In this document: piece by piece, positions 28,186-37,428 of the stretch
How the letters are laid out: each line of letters starts with the position of its first letter
Numbering within the stretch: the first letter of the stretch is position 1
Assembly (NCBI RefSeq): GCF_022770205.1
Contig: NZ_JALEIK010000038.1
Coordinates: 165,816-229,815 of the forward strand
From: Helicobacter sp.
GTDB lineage: Bacteria > Campylobacterota > Campylobacteria > Campylobacterales > Helicobacteraceae
Direction of reading: 5' to 3'
Length of the DNA stretch: 64,000 nt
Made by a program: the position numbers and the translations under genes
Notes under the pieces: generated by a model
The model's input: only the letters and a program-made list of their open reading frames with translations
What the model was told of the DNA's origin: nothing
The model's database searches: none

Positions 28186-29081
28186 TATTCAAAGTCCCCC
28201 CAGTGAAATTTTTCTTTTAAAATCTTAAAGTAGTTCCATTGTGGGCTGTGGATAAGATACACGCCTTCATTTTTGGCATAAATAGTGATTTTTTCGCCAA
28301 ATTTTAGCGGCTTGCTTTCTTGTCCGTCAATAACGATGTTGCAACGCCCAGCTTTGCCTAGTGCAATGCTAACTTCAAAGGAATCTGGCAAAATGAGTGG
28401 GCGTTGGGTTAAAGAATGCGGACAAATAGGCGTTAAAAGAATGTTTTTAGAAAAGGGATAAACCACAGCACCTCCTGCGCTGATGTTATATGCAGTAGAG
28501 CCTGTGGGGGTGGCTAGGATTAAGCCATCTCCATAGTAGGTATTAAAATATTCTCCTGCAATGTATGCTTTTAGATGAATCATGCTTGCATCATTTAAGC
28601 GCGTAAGAATAATATCATTTAAGGCAAAAAAGCTCGTATTGGTTTGGGCTGTGTTTTTTTGATTGTTTTTAATGACTTTGCCCTCCAACATTGTGTGGTG
28701 TGCTATGGTGTAGTTTCCGCTTTTTAGGTTGGGCAAAAAGGATTCCACTTCGTGTTTTTGTAAATCTGTAAGGAATCCTAAATGCCCCATATTGATACCC
28801 AAAATAGGCTTTTTATAGGTAATAGAACGCCTTGCAGTAGAAATGAGTGTGCCATCGCCCCCAATTGAGATTAATGCATCAGATTTAGCACAAAGTTCTT
28901 CAAAGTTTAAGCCACACATTCCAATCATTCTAGCACTAATGGAATCTAAAATCACACGGAATCCTAATTGCACTGCTTGTGTTTGAAATTCTAAAAAATA
29001 GTCTTTAAGCTCGGGTGTGGAAGGGCGCAAAAAAACGCCTAGAGTTTTGATTGCTGTGTTTTGGTGTTTTAAAGTCTGCAT
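28185..29081 (-). CDS. nadK: NAD kinase
   Basis: Phosphorylates NAD to NADP. The diphosphate motif GGDGTLISTAR, INMGHLGFLT, NDIILTR, the catalytic-region TPTGSTAYNISAGG, and LTPICPHSL are all visible. 298 residues. Lies between the membrane-anchored protein upstream (3 bp gap) and recN. Confidence 0.96.
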   Translation of the reverse strand: MQTLKHQNTAIKTLGVFLRPSTPELKDYFLEFQTQAVQLGFRVILDSISARMIGMCGLNFEELCAKSDALISIGGDGTLISTARRSITYKKPILGINMGHLGFLTDLQKHEVESFLPNLKSGNYTIAHHTMLEGKVIKNNQKNTAQTNTSFFALNDIILTRLNDASMIHLKAYIAGEYFNTYYGDGLILATPTGSTAYNISAGGAVVYPFSKNILLTPICPHSLTQRPLILPDSFEVSIALGKAGRCNIVIDGQESKPLKFGEKITIYAKNEGVYLIHSPQWNYFKILKEKFHWGDFE

Positions 29082-29083
29082 TA

Positions 29084-29848
29084 TTAATCAACAAAATATG
29101 CTTTAATGCTATAACCGCGTTTGTCTGGAAGTTGCAGGCTTGGACCTTCAAAAATAGTGGCATTTGGGATTTTTGTGTGAATTGCACGGATTGCATTCCA
29201 AGCTCTAAAGCTTGCTAAGCCTTCTTGTTTGAGCTCTGGAGAGAGCCCGCGATAGGGGCTTGTATCTACGATTCCTTGCACTTCAAAGGCGACTACACGA
29301 TTGTCGTTTTGCAATGCTTTGTCAATTTTTGTAGCAATGGATAACAAGCAGTTTTTAGGAATTTCCCATTTGCCAATTTCCATAGAAAAACATTCTGTAA
29401 TGATTTGTTGTTTTGGTTTAAGAGTGTAGCGTAACTTTTGCATTGTGTTTTGTTTGGAGTTTTGGATTGTTTCAAGAGAAGCATTGAGTCCATTAAGTGA
29501 GTGTGCTAGGTTTTCTATCTCACGCTCTTTTTGATAGAGCGCATCTTGTAGTTGTCTGATTTCTTCATCTTTTGTGTAAGTCTGGCTTTCAGAATCTAAA
29601 ATAGGGTTGGAATCTGAAATGGGCTTTTTTGCAATCCCTAAGGCACTTTGGGCTTTGTTTAATAATGCTTGTCCGCTAGGTTGGCTTAAAAAATAATATC
29701 CCCCTCCCAAAATTAATGCAATTAACACAACAACAAGTGCTAAAATGGGCAAGAAGCCACTATTTCTTGGTTCTTGTGGTGTCATTTCTTTGGCGGAATC
29801 TGCGGTTTTAAATTCCATATTCTGTAGGGCTTGGTTTGATTGAGACAT
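29084..29848 (-). CDS. Membrane-anchored protein with periplasmic C-terminal domain
   Basis: 254 residues from the ATG at 29848 (AAGGAG 5 bases upstream; an in-frame GTG lies 6 bases earlier). One membrane helix at about residues 33-53 (ILALVVVLIALILGGGYYF), then a coiled coil (EIRQLQDALYQKEREIENLA), then a periplasmic domain with two cysteines (ITECFSMEI, NCLLSI). It contains GIVDTSPYRGLSPELKQ and FRAWNAIRAI, which faintly recall the OmpA-like peptidoglycan-binding pattern. The OmpA resemblance is weak; function unknown. Confidence 0.55.
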   Translation of the reverse strand: MSQSNQALQNMEFKTADSAKEMTPQEPRNSGFLPILALVVVLIALILGGGYYFLSQPSGQALLNKAQSALGIAKKPISDSNPILDSESQTYTKDEEIRQLQDALYQKEREIENLAHSLNGLNASLETIQNSKQNTMQKLRYTLKPKQQIITECFSMEIGKWEIPKNCLLSIATKIDKALQNDNRVVAFEVQGIVDTSPYRGLSPELKQEGLASFRAWNAIRAIHTKIPNATIFEGPSLQLPDKRGYSIKAYFVD

Positions 29849-29857
29849 TTTCACTCC

Positions 29858-30667
29858 TTATGCAACGCGCTTAAAGTTGGATTTAATATTTTCATAGGCT
29901 TCATTAATGAGTCGGAATTTTTCTGCATAACCATCAATGATTTTTTTATCCTGTCCATAGACATTATCAGGATGATAAGTTTTAGCAAGCTCAATGTAGC
30001 GATTTTTCACGCATTCAAAATCATCATTATATCCACAACCTAAAATTTTATAACTCTTCTTAAGCAATTTTTCTTCTTTTGTTAAATATTCTTCAAAGCA
30101 TTCAAAAGTATTGTGTGTTTTAAAGGTTGCATAATCAAAGTCTAAAACGATATTGTGGATAATTTTTTGTGAGAGCATACTAATTAATTTTTCCCAAAAA
30201 TAAGGACTAGAAGAGTCTAAAAAGATTTCTTGTTTTGTGTAGCTGAGTAAAAAGTCTTGAAAAAGTGAGCTTAAGTAGCGTCTAGCAAGGCGGTTTGGGC
30301 GATTTAGCTTCAGACAAACTTGAGCATTTCCAAAAGAGCTGTGAATAATCTGCAAAGAAACAATGATATGCTCTAGCATAGCGCGATTTTCCACCATTTT
30401 TATGCGGATAGGAAGATAACTGCTATCAATAATGCTTTGAAAATAGGGGTTTCCTTTTTTAGCTTCATCTTGCATTGCTACATGGTATGCCCAATTGAGA
30501 AAATAATCTTTTTTGTAACGCTCACCATCATCTAAGATAAGCACAGAGCTTGAGAGACGATAGGCTTTGGAAAAATGTTTGTAAGCAAAATCCACAGCGC
30601 GTTTTAAAAATCGTGATTCTCTTTCAATACTGATTTGAATGTATGGCTCTAGGAGCTCTACTTTCAT
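29858..30667 (-). CDS. Protein with C-terminal J domain (DnaJ-like)
   Basis: 269 residues. The last 65 form a J domain: ILGCGYNDDFECVKNRYIEL, the HPD tripeptide in TYHPDN, and INEAYENIKSNF. The first 200 residues are alpha-helical, charged and of no family I recognise. A C-terminal J domain on a large unrelated N-terminus suggests a specialised DnaK recruiter rather than general DnaJ, as no G/F or zinc region is present. Encoded after the two dynamin-like GTPases on the same strand (69-bp gap). Confidence 0.75.
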   Translation of the reverse strand: MKVELLEPYIQISIERESRFLKRAVDFAYKHFSKAYRLSSSVLILDDGERYKKDYFLNWAYHVAMQDEAKKGNPYFQSIIDSSYLPIRIKMVENRAMLEHIIVSLQIIHSSFGNAQVCLKLNRPNRLARRYLSSLFQDFLLSYTKQEIFLDSSSPYFWEKLISMLSQKIIHNIVLDFDYATFKTHNTFECFEEYLTKEEKLLKKSYKILGCGYNDDFECVKNRYIELAKTYHPDNVYGQDKKIIDGYAEKFRLINEAYENIKSNFKRVA

Positions 30668-30736
30668 TACCTTCCTTTGTCTCTAAAATTCCTATTTTTT
30701 GCGTTTTCAAGCTTTCAAAGCAATTTTAGTTCCATT

Positions 30737-32755
30737 TTAAAGTGTTAGGATTTGTGTGCGGATTGCCTTTAGATTTTGTTGTATTTTATCCATTTCTTTC
30801 TTAAGAGCAAAAGAGATTTGTGCAATAAGTTTGGTTTTTGACTCTGTGGTTTGCTCGTTCTGCTCTAAAAATTGTGCATAAGCTTTGTTTAGAGAGTTCA
30901 TAGGACCAAAAAGGTGTGCTTGAAATTGTTCAAAACAAAATGCTTCATTAAGGATTTCACGCACATTTTCAAGTGTTGGATGAAAGAGCGCAAATTCTTC
31001 TTGATTTTCTTGGTGTTTAGCGATGGCATTTTTAATTTTTAAATCAAGTTTTGTGAGTGTTAAATCAATAGCATTATTGTAGTTGAGTGATAAAAAATTG
31101 CTAAGAACACTAAGTTCGCTACGCAAAAAAGAAGTGGCAACAAGAGCATTTTTATTGTAATCTGTCAAAATGTTTGCATAGCAATGCTGGGTAAAATGGT
31201 GTAAATCTTGCAAGGCTTGGCTTTGGGGCGCAATAAGATAGAGTTCTAAGGATTTTGGTGTAATGTCCTGCCAATGCAAGATTTTTTCAGAAAGTGCATT
31301 TATGTTTTTGTGGATGGAATCCATAAATAAATCTAAGAAGTTTTTAATCTTCATACTGATTGCCTTATAGTCCTTAACGAGCTGTGTATCTTGGTTTTGT
31401 AAAGCAATTTTGATTTTTTCTAAAGGTAGAATCGTAACTTCCTTTTCGTGTATTTTAAGCTTTGTCCCTAGCAGAGTTTTTGTGTTTTTATGAAAAGCAA
31501 TGCTTTGATTTTGCAGTGCATTAAAAATTTTTTGGGCAAGATTGTCAAGTAAAACATCTAAATCCCAATAAAGCGCATTAAAAATTTTTTGCTCTTTTGC
31601 CTTAGAAGTGGCGCAGTTTTGTGTAAATTCTGGAATGCTTTGGAGTAGAATCTTTTGGAGATTTTTATAGCTTTGGTTGATTTTATGGTATTGTAAATGC
31701 AGGCGAATAAGCCTTTCTTTTAGGCGTTTTAATGCGCTATGAGATTTTGCAAATTTTGCTTTTGGCTTAATAGTCTGGTTTAAAAATGCAAACACTAAAG
31801 GCATATTAGAATTCTGCATTAAAGCTTCAAAGTCGTTTTTATCTAAGCTTTGGGAGTTAATTTTTTCTTGTGTGCTTGTGTAGAGTGCTTGAAGCTTTTG
31901 CGAAGATTCTTTAAGAGATAAGGTAGAGTCTGTGCGCCTTAGTGCAATGTTTTGGATGCTATGCGCTAAGTCTAAAAGAGTGGTTTCTAGGAATTTTTCT
32001 GTGGTGTTTAAGCGCGCTTTTAGAGCAAGTTTTGCAGAGATGGGAATCACTTCTGCAAAAATCCCTTCAAATGCCTTTTTTGCGTATTCTACACTAGTTT
32101 GTATTTCTCTCTCATTTTTTAAGCGGTCTTTTTGGTTGAGCACGCATAGGCTTTTTTGTGCAAAATGCGTGCTAAATCCTTTTAAAAGTTCCTTTTCGCT
32201 GTTTTTTCCTGCATTATCAATTAGTGTTAGCCAAATGATTCCATCAACTTGCTCTAGGATTTTTAGTGTTGCATTTGTGTCCTCAGAATTTTGGGAGTTA
32301 AAACCGGGAGTGTCTAGAAAATTTATGTCTTTTAAAAACAAGATGGGCGCATAAAGACAGAAATGGTCAATGGTTTTAGAGTTTTCTCGTGAGAGTTTGT
32401 GCAAAAATTCTACATTTTGCAACACTTTTTTGCCATCTTTGTAAAGAATCTCTAAAATATAATCCTCTCCGTAGCAGATTTTACAAATCTTAGAAGTGAT
32501 AGGTGTGATGCCTGTTGGCAAAATGTCCTGCCCTAAAAGCGCATTTAAAAAGGTGCTTTTGCCGCTTGAAAATTGTCCAATGATAGCAATTTGCATAGGT
32601 TCTGTGCTTTGTTGTGCTAAGTTTTCAAAAAAACTAAGCGTGCAATCGTTTGGATTTAGAGTGTTTTGGCAATTTGCTATGAGTTTTTGTGTGGGGGTTT
32701 TTTGACGGAATTTTTCTTGTAAGATTTTGCAGTCTTGAATGTAGGATTTAAGCAT
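30737..32755 (-). CDS. Dynamin-like GTPase, downstream member of a pair
   Basis: 672 residues from the ATG at 32755, which overlaps the upstream GTPase gene by 8 bp; a start at 32809 would overlap by 62 bp. G1 is GQFSSGKSTFLNALLG, G2 threonine ITPITSK, G3 LDTPGFNSQ, G4 NQKD. The C-terminal 400 residues are helical, with hydrophobic stretches rather than clear membrane spans. C. jejuni encodes a similar DLP1/DLP2 pair (Cj0411/Cj0412) that co-assembles to bridge or remodel membranes. Substrate membrane here is unknown. Confidence 0.88.
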   Translation of the reverse strand: MLKSYIQDCKILQEKFRQKTPTQKLIANCQNTLNPNDCTLSFFENLAQQSTEPMQIAIIGQFSSGKSTFLNALLGQDILPTGITPITSKICKICYGEDYILEILYKDGKKVLQNVEFLHKLSRENSKTIDHFCLYAPILFLKDINFLDTPGFNSQNSEDTNATLKILEQVDGIIWLTLIDNAGKNSEKELLKGFSTHFAQKSLCVLNQKDRLKNEREIQTSVEYAKKAFEGIFAEVIPISAKLALKARLNTTEKFLETTLLDLAHSIQNIALRRTDSTLSLKESSQKLQALYTSTQEKINSQSLDKNDFEALMQNSNMPLVFAFLNQTIKPKAKFAKSHSALKRLKERLIRLHLQYHKINQSYKNLQKILLQSIPEFTQNCATSKAKEQKIFNALYWDLDVLLDNLAQKIFNALQNQSIAFHKNTKTLLGTKLKIHEKEVTILPLEKIKIALQNQDTQLVKDYKAISMKIKNFLDLFMDSIHKNINALSEKILHWQDITPKSLELYLIAPQSQALQDLHHFTQHCYANILTDYNKNALVATSFLRSELSVLSNFLSLNYNNAIDLTLTKLDLKIKNAIAKHQENQEEFALFHPTLENVREILNEAFCFEQFQAHLFGPMNSLNKAYAQFLEQNEQTTESKTKLIAQISFALKKEMDKIQQNLKAIRTQILTL

Positions 32756-35168
32756 TTTGTTCCCTTGTTGCATAGTCTTGTAGTGTTTCACATTCTTGGA
32801 TTTGTGCATTTAAAAGTTTTGCAGTTTCTGTTAGGATTTTTTCTCTTTGTTGTTTTTGGGCTGTGCTTGCGTTTAAGTGATTTAAAGCATTTTGCAAAAC
32901 ACCTTCTTTAGAGTGTAAATCCCACTCTAGCTGTTGTTGTGCGGAATCTAAAAGATTCGTAAAATGTGCGATGTATTGATTTTCAAGGGCATTACTCTTG
33001 GCAATGATTGCAGTGATAAATTCTAAAAATCCTTCTTTGAAATCTCTTTGAATAGCATTCTTTAGGGCTTCTTGTTTGTTTTTGTTAAATGCTTGAGTGC
33101 TTTGTATTGTCTTATTTAGAATTTTAAGTTTGGTTTTTTGCAGTAGAGTGGGATTTAAGTGGAGATTGAAATTTTTCTTTTGTAAAGTTGTGTGATTATC
33201 GCTGTATCCAATATTCTCCAAATGGGTTTGGGATTGCAAAGTAAGCTGGGAAATTTTTTTTTCTAAACTTTGTGTGCTAAAGCGTAAAATTTCACTAAGC
33301 GAGTCTTTTAGTCCTAAATCAAGAAGATATTCTAGGCGTTGCGTGCTTGGGACTTTGCCCCTTTCGTATTCGTAGATGATGTCGGCAAACAAGCGTTGAA
33401 CTAAGACTTGTTGTGCATCTTGGAGTTTTTGATGCAACTGGTTTTGTAATGTGGCAGAAAAATCTTTTAATTGTGCCTTTGCAACATCTAGTGCATTTTT
33501 TGCAACATCTAGTGCATTTTTGCTCTGTTCTTTTTCTTGCTTTGCCTTTGTGATTTGTGCTTTTACTGCATCTTCTTGGGAAAATAATAAGTTTTGTTCT
33601 AATCTTATGGAATCTAAAATGTTTTGAAGTGTGCGTTTAAAGCCTTGTGCGCAAAGATAAATGATGTCTTTTGTTTTGGTGCTATTTTTACCTAAAAGTG
33701 TCTGGTTTAAATATTTAAGCAATGCGTTAAAGTTGGAATCCTCTAAGTTATAGCCTAGCGCATTAGCCTTTTTGGCGTCTATTTGGCAAAGTAGGGCTGG
33801 ATAGCTAGCAAGTGCAATAAAATCAAGGCGTGCAAAAAGCAGCTCTAAATTTTGCGCATTTTGTGTGGTTTGTAAAGCAGTTTTAATGCTATGTTTTAGG
33901 CTTTCTTTTGTGTAATTTAAGGCGGCTTCAAGCTCGTTTTTTTCTAGTAAATCTGCGTGGGTTAATACAATTAGAATCCTTGAGAGATTAGCGTTGTGTA
34001 GGCTTTGTATGATAAAATCTCTGTCAATTTGCGTAGCACTTTGTGCGGCATTCATCGCGTGGATGAGTAAATCGCATTTTGTTAAATAATCTTTAGTGAT
34101 TTCCTCACGCTGCACAATAGGATCATCAAGCCCCGGAGTATCCACAATTTCTACATTGTTTTGTAAAAATTCTAAGGGAGTAAAGAGTGTGGTTTCTTTA
34201 ACAAGGTTGCAAATCTTGCTTGGGTGGTTTGCAGAAGTGTATTTTGGAAGCAGATTAATGTCAATCTCAAGGCTTTGTGTGGAATCCTGCACAAAGGTTT
34301 TGAAACACTCGCTAAACTCCTCATTGCTAAAGAGTGCGTTTAATGTGTTTTCATCTAATGTGGATTGTAAGTCTTGCCATTCTTTTGCATTCCAAAAACG
34401 CACACACGCACTAGGGGTTTTGGAATATTTTAGAAGTGTAAGGCTTGCTGTTTCTGGAATTGTGGAACTTCCTAGGATTTCTTTGCCCAAGAGTGCATTT
34501 AAAAGTGTGCTTTTTCCAGAACTTAAAACGCCTGTGATTCCAAGTGAGAAATGTTGATTTTGTGCCTTTTGTAGGAGTGATTCTAAGGGAATGAGATTTG
34601 AAAGTAAATGTGTAAAGTCTTTTGCTATGCGCTCTTTTAGATGTGTTTGTTGGGTTTGGAATGTTTTTAAGCTCGTGTTTAAAAAGTCTTCTAAGAGTTC
34701 TTTTGGGGTTGAAAATGTGGAATCTTTTTCATAATTTTGTGAAATTTCAGTGTTGATTAGTGTTTCAAAGTAGGAATGAATGGAATCTAAAAGTTTGCTT
34801 GTGGTTAGATTTTCATCTTGCAGGATTTTAAGATTTGAAAGTGTTGCTAATAAAAGTGTTTGGGTGGTTTTAGGGTTTTTAAAAAAAGCCTTTTGCAAAT
34901 TTAAAAGTAAGGTGTATTGCACTTGCATAATGCCTTTAAAGCTTAAAGTTTTGCAGTATTTCTCGCAAAGATATTGGAGTGTTTCACTGCGATAAAATGC
35001 ATTAAAACCTTGCGCATCAAGGCTAAGAAGGATTGCTAAAATTTCACTTGCATTGTCTTGTTCTAAAAGATGTAAATTCCCTAGCGGAGTGATTTCTTTA
35101 AAATGTTTTTCAAAGCATTCTTTAAAACGCTCTTGTAGATGTTTTTGTGTGATGAGATGCTTTTCCAT
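32748..35168 (-). CDS. Dynamin-like GTPase, upstream member of a pair
   Basis: 806 residues. G1 LGITGVLSSGKSTLLNALLG at about residue 213, G2 ATTIP-type region IPETASLTLL, G3 VDTPGLDDP, G4 LTHADLL. A 200-residue helical N-terminal extension precedes the GTPase domain. A coiled coil after it contains a duplicated heptad (NALDVAK twice). Probably forms hetero-oligomers with the next gene's product. The ATG at 35168 has AAGGAG upstream, 141 bases from the oppositely oriented cdtA. Confidence 0.88.
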   Translation of the reverse strand: MEKHLITQKHLQERFKECFEKHFKEITPLGNLHLLEQDNASEILAILLSLDAQGFNAFYRSETLQYLCEKYCKTLSFKGIMQVQYTLLLNLQKAFFKNPKTTQTLLLATLSNLKILQDENLTTSKLLDSIHSYFETLINTEISQNYEKDSTFSTPKELLEDFLNTSLKTFQTQQTHLKERIAKDFTHLLSNLIPLESLLQKAQNQHFSLGITGVLSSGKSTLLNALLGKEILGSSTIPETASLTLLKYSKTPSACVRFWNAKEWQDLQSTLDENTLNALFSNEEFSECFKTFVQDSTQSLEIDINLLPKYTSANHPSKICNLVKETTLFTPLEFLQNNVEIVDTPGLDDPIVQREEITKDYLTKCDLLIHAMNAAQSATQIDRDFIIQSLHNANLSRILIVLTHADLLEKNELEAALNYTKESLKHSIKTALQTTQNAQNLELLFARLDFIALASYPALLCQIDAKKANALGYNLEDSNFNALLKYLNQTLLGKNSTKTKDIIYLCAQGFKRTLQNILDSIRLEQNLLFSQEDAVKAQITKAKQEKEQSKNALDVAKNALDVAKAQLKDFSATLQNQLHQKLQDAQQVLVQRLFADIIYEYERGKVPSTQRLEYLLDLGLKDSLSEILRFSTQSLEKKISQLTLQSQTHLENIGYSDNHTTLQKKNFNLHLNPTLLQKTKLKILNKTIQSTQAFNKNKQEALKNAIQRDFKEGFLEFITAIIAKSNALENQYIAHFTNLLDSAQQQLEWDLHSKEGVLQNALNHLNASTAQKQQREKILTETAKLLNAQIQECETLQDYATREQNA
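33481..33521. repeat. 21-bp in-frame tandem repeat inside the upstream dynamin-like gene
   Basis: Two adjacent copies of a 21-bp unit beginning GCAACATCTAGTGCATTTTT. Read on the minus strand it encodes NALDVAK twice, extending a coiled coil by one heptad. An A9 run lies in the same gene at about 33254-33262 (T9 on the plus strand). Confidence 0.85.
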
Positions 35169-35278
35169 TAAACTCCTTAAAAGATTCCATAAAGACAGAA
35201 TAATACCAAAAAAGCACTATATAAAGAGTAAGATAAAAATGATTTTCAACTTTAATTAATACAGAGTGTTTTTAAAAT

Positions 35279-35284
35279 TATAAT
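35279..35284 (+). promoter_or_regulatory. Putative -10 element for cdtABC
   Basis: TATAAT at 35279-35284, 26 bases before the cdtA ATG, in AT-rich DNA. No convincing -35. GGAG at 35301-35304 is the cdtA ribosome site. Confidence 0.5.
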
Positions 35285-35309
35285 CTTTAAAAAAATATTT
35301 GGAGTTGTT

Positions 35310-36009
35310 ATGCGAGGGGTTTTCATTTTTTTGACAATATTTTTATTTTTTTGTAGGTTGTGTTTCTAAGGGAAATGATTTAGGGATTGGTAAATCGCCA
35401 ACTCCACCTGCTGATTCTAAAAAGCAAGCTGTTTTAGTGCAAGGGCTCAATTTATCAGAGAAGCTTATGCGCCCAAGCACAGATGCAAAAGGGTATCACA
35501 CGCCTACAAGGCATACAGAATCGCCTTTACTATCAAGCATTGGAGATTCTAGGACTTACACTTCAGACTTATTGTCTATTATGAGTCCAGAAGGTGGCGT
35601 TTTAACGCTTTGGGCATTAAATGTTGGAAATTGGGTTTGGGGATACACATTGTTTGATAGCCAATCTTTTGGTGCGGCAAGGATTTGGAGAATCTTTACA
35701 AAAGCAGATGGTAGTGCTGCGATTCAAAATGCAAAAGAAGGCACTTGTTTAACTGCATATAGAAATGGTGTAATCCATTCTTATTGTGATATGGATGATC
35801 CTACACAGCTGTGGAAGTTTAATTTTTTTGATAATCAAGCTATACAAATTCAAAATGTAGCCACAAAGCAATGCTTACAAACACCAACAAATCAAGCAAC
35901 TACATTTTTTAGCATTTTTTTAACAGGTTGCGTGCAAGGGAGTAAGCCAAATAGTGATCAGCAGTGGTTTATTATCGCTCCGCCTATTAATGCGGGGGGT
36001 TGTTTTTAG
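35310..36009 (+). CDS. cdtA: Cytolethal distending toxin subunit A, frameshifted in the signal peptide
   Basis: Cell-binding subunit of CDT with a ricin-B-type lectin fold. From the ATG at 35310 (GGAG upstream) the frame encodes MRGVFIFLTIFLFF, then meets a T7 run (35346-35352) and stops 5 codons later. Removing one T joins it to VGCVSKGNDLGIGKS, a lipobox with lipidated Cys, and to the rest of CdtA (TLWALNVGNWVWG, then QWFIIAPPINAGGCF). The body frame has no start before GTG 35437, which would lose the signal peptide. Corrected length is about 233 residues. Either a slip-strand OFF state, a mutation, or a homopolymer read error. Confidence 0.85.
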
Positions 36010-36043
36010 CATAGATAAAGATTAAAGGAAAAGGGATGCTACA

Positions 36044-36868
36044 ATGAGAATGATTGTTTTAATGTTTTTAAGTTTTACTTTGCTTTTGGGAAAAATTGAA
36101 GATTATGTTGTTGGGACTTGGAATTTGCAAGGTTCTTCTGCAAGCACGGAAAATAAATGGAATGTTAGTGTTAGACAGCTTATTACAGGAGATAATCCTG
36201 TGGATATTTTGATGGTGCAAGAAGCAGGGAGAGTGCCTGCAAGTGCTAGATTAACTGGTAGAATGATTCAGCCCGGTGGAACACCTATTCAAGAATATGT
36301 TTGGGATTTGGGCACGCGCTCAAGACCAAGAATGGTTTTCATTTATTATGCGGATATTGATGTGGGTGCTAGAAGGGTAAATTTAGCTATTGTTAGCGGA
36401 AGGCAAGTTGATGAGGTGTTTGTTATTCCCCAAACAATCATTGCCCCTAATGTTTCTCGCCCTGCCATTGGGATAAGAATTGGCAATGATGCCTTCTTTA
36501 ATATCCACGCTCTTGCAAGTGGTGGAGGAGATGCGACAGCTTTAGTAACGGCTGTGCACGATAATTTTCTTGATCGTCCAGATATTAATTGGTTAATTGC
36601 TGGAGATTTTAATCGTGATCCTGCAAATTTAATAGCAGGGCTTGATAGAAGGATTACAAACCATACGCGTGTTGTTTCACAGAATACTGCCACGCATTTT
36701 AGTAGAACAGGTGCAAATAGGATTTTAGATTATGCAATTGTTGGTAGAAGTTCAAATGAGCAGACAACGCAACTTGCCTTGCCTGCAATTACAGCATTAT
36801 TGATGGCTGCTAGCGTGCGTTCGCACTTGTCTTCAGACCATTTTCCTGTGCGCTTTGGTAAATTTTAG
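36044..36868 (+). CDS. cdtB: Cytolethal distending toxin subunit B (nuclease)
   Basis: Active subunit, DNase I-like, which enters the host nucleus and causes DNA breaks and G2 arrest. 274 residues with signal peptide (1-16). Catalytic and metal residues are all visible: Glu60 in MVQEAG, His155 in NIHALASGGGDA, Asp188 and Asn190 in AGDFNRD, Asp265/His266 in SSDHFPV. The WNLQGSSASTENKW block is typical. The gene is intact and 34 bp after cdtA, so translation can proceed whatever the cdtA frame. Confidence 0.96.
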   Translation: MRMIVLMFLSFTLLLGKIEDYVVGTWNLQGSSASTENKWNVSVRQLITGDNPVDILMVQEAGRVPASARLTGRMIQPGGTPIQEYVWDLGTRSRPRMVFIYYADIDVGARRVNLAIVSGRQVDEVFVIPQTIIAPNVSRPAIGIRIGNDAFFNIHALASGGGDATALVTAVHDNFLDRPDINWLIAGDFNRDPANLIAGLDRRITNHTRVVSQNTATHFSRTGANRILDYAIVGRSSNEQTTQLALPAITALLMAASVRSHLSSDHFPVRFGKF

Positions 36869-36885
36869 AGATTAAAGGGGAGAGA

Positions 36886-37392
36886 ATGAAAAAAATTTTG
36901 ATGTTTGTATTATTTATTGTAAATTATGGCGTTGCGCTTGATACTCCCGATTTAGAAGAATTCACAACACAGATTTCCATAAGAAGTGCATTGACAGGAG
37001 ATATTGTAGGATTTGGAGCGGCTAGAAATTGGGTGATACGCGACATTATGCTAACAGATGATATGCTAAGAGATGACCCTTTTAGGAGTTTTAATTTAGG
37101 GGCAGTGCAGTTTGTGCAGGCGGGGACTAAGGATTCTTGTTTGGCAATTGATGAGAGTGGATTATTTACGCGTAAATCTTGTATGCAGGATTTACAACTT
37201 AAAAAGTATGAAACGCTCTATACAATCATTCCAACAACTACTCCAGCAGTGCAAATCCGCTCCTTTGTGTTGAAAAAAGATGAATGTATGACAATCTTTA
37301 ATAATCCACAACTTCCAAGAGGAAGAGGGATAGGAATCCGTTCTTGCGATGTAGATAGCCTTTTTTCAGTGGATTTAGATAATCTTTTTTAA
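36886..37392 (+). CDS. cdtC: Cytolethal distending toxin subunit C
   Basis: Second lectin-type subunit of the holotoxin. 168 residues with a signal peptide (MKKILMFVLFIVNYGVAL) and a ricin-type half: ISIRSALTGDIVGFGAARNW, FVQAGTKDSCLAIDESG, and paired cysteines in KSCMQ, KDECMTIF and RSCDVD. 17 bp after cdtB with GGGGAGAG ribosome site. Ends 36 bp before the convergent sensor kinase gene. Confidence 0.9.
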   Translation: MKKILMFVLFIVNYGVALDTPDLEEFTTQISIRSALTGDIVGFGAARNWVIRDIMLTDDMLRDDPFRSFNLGAVQFVQAGTKDSCLAIDESGLFTRKSCMQDLQLKKYETLYTIIPTTTPAVQIRSFVLKKDECMTIFNNPQLPRGRGIGIRSCDVDSLFSVDLDNLF

Positions 37393-37428
37393 TCAATCCT
37401 CCTTTCGTGATGCGGTTTTAATTAATCC

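Noticed and set aside
35437..36009. cdtA starting at GTG 35437
   Set aside because: No ribosome site and no signal peptide; the true ATG with GGAG and signal peptide lies at 35310 in a shifted frame.
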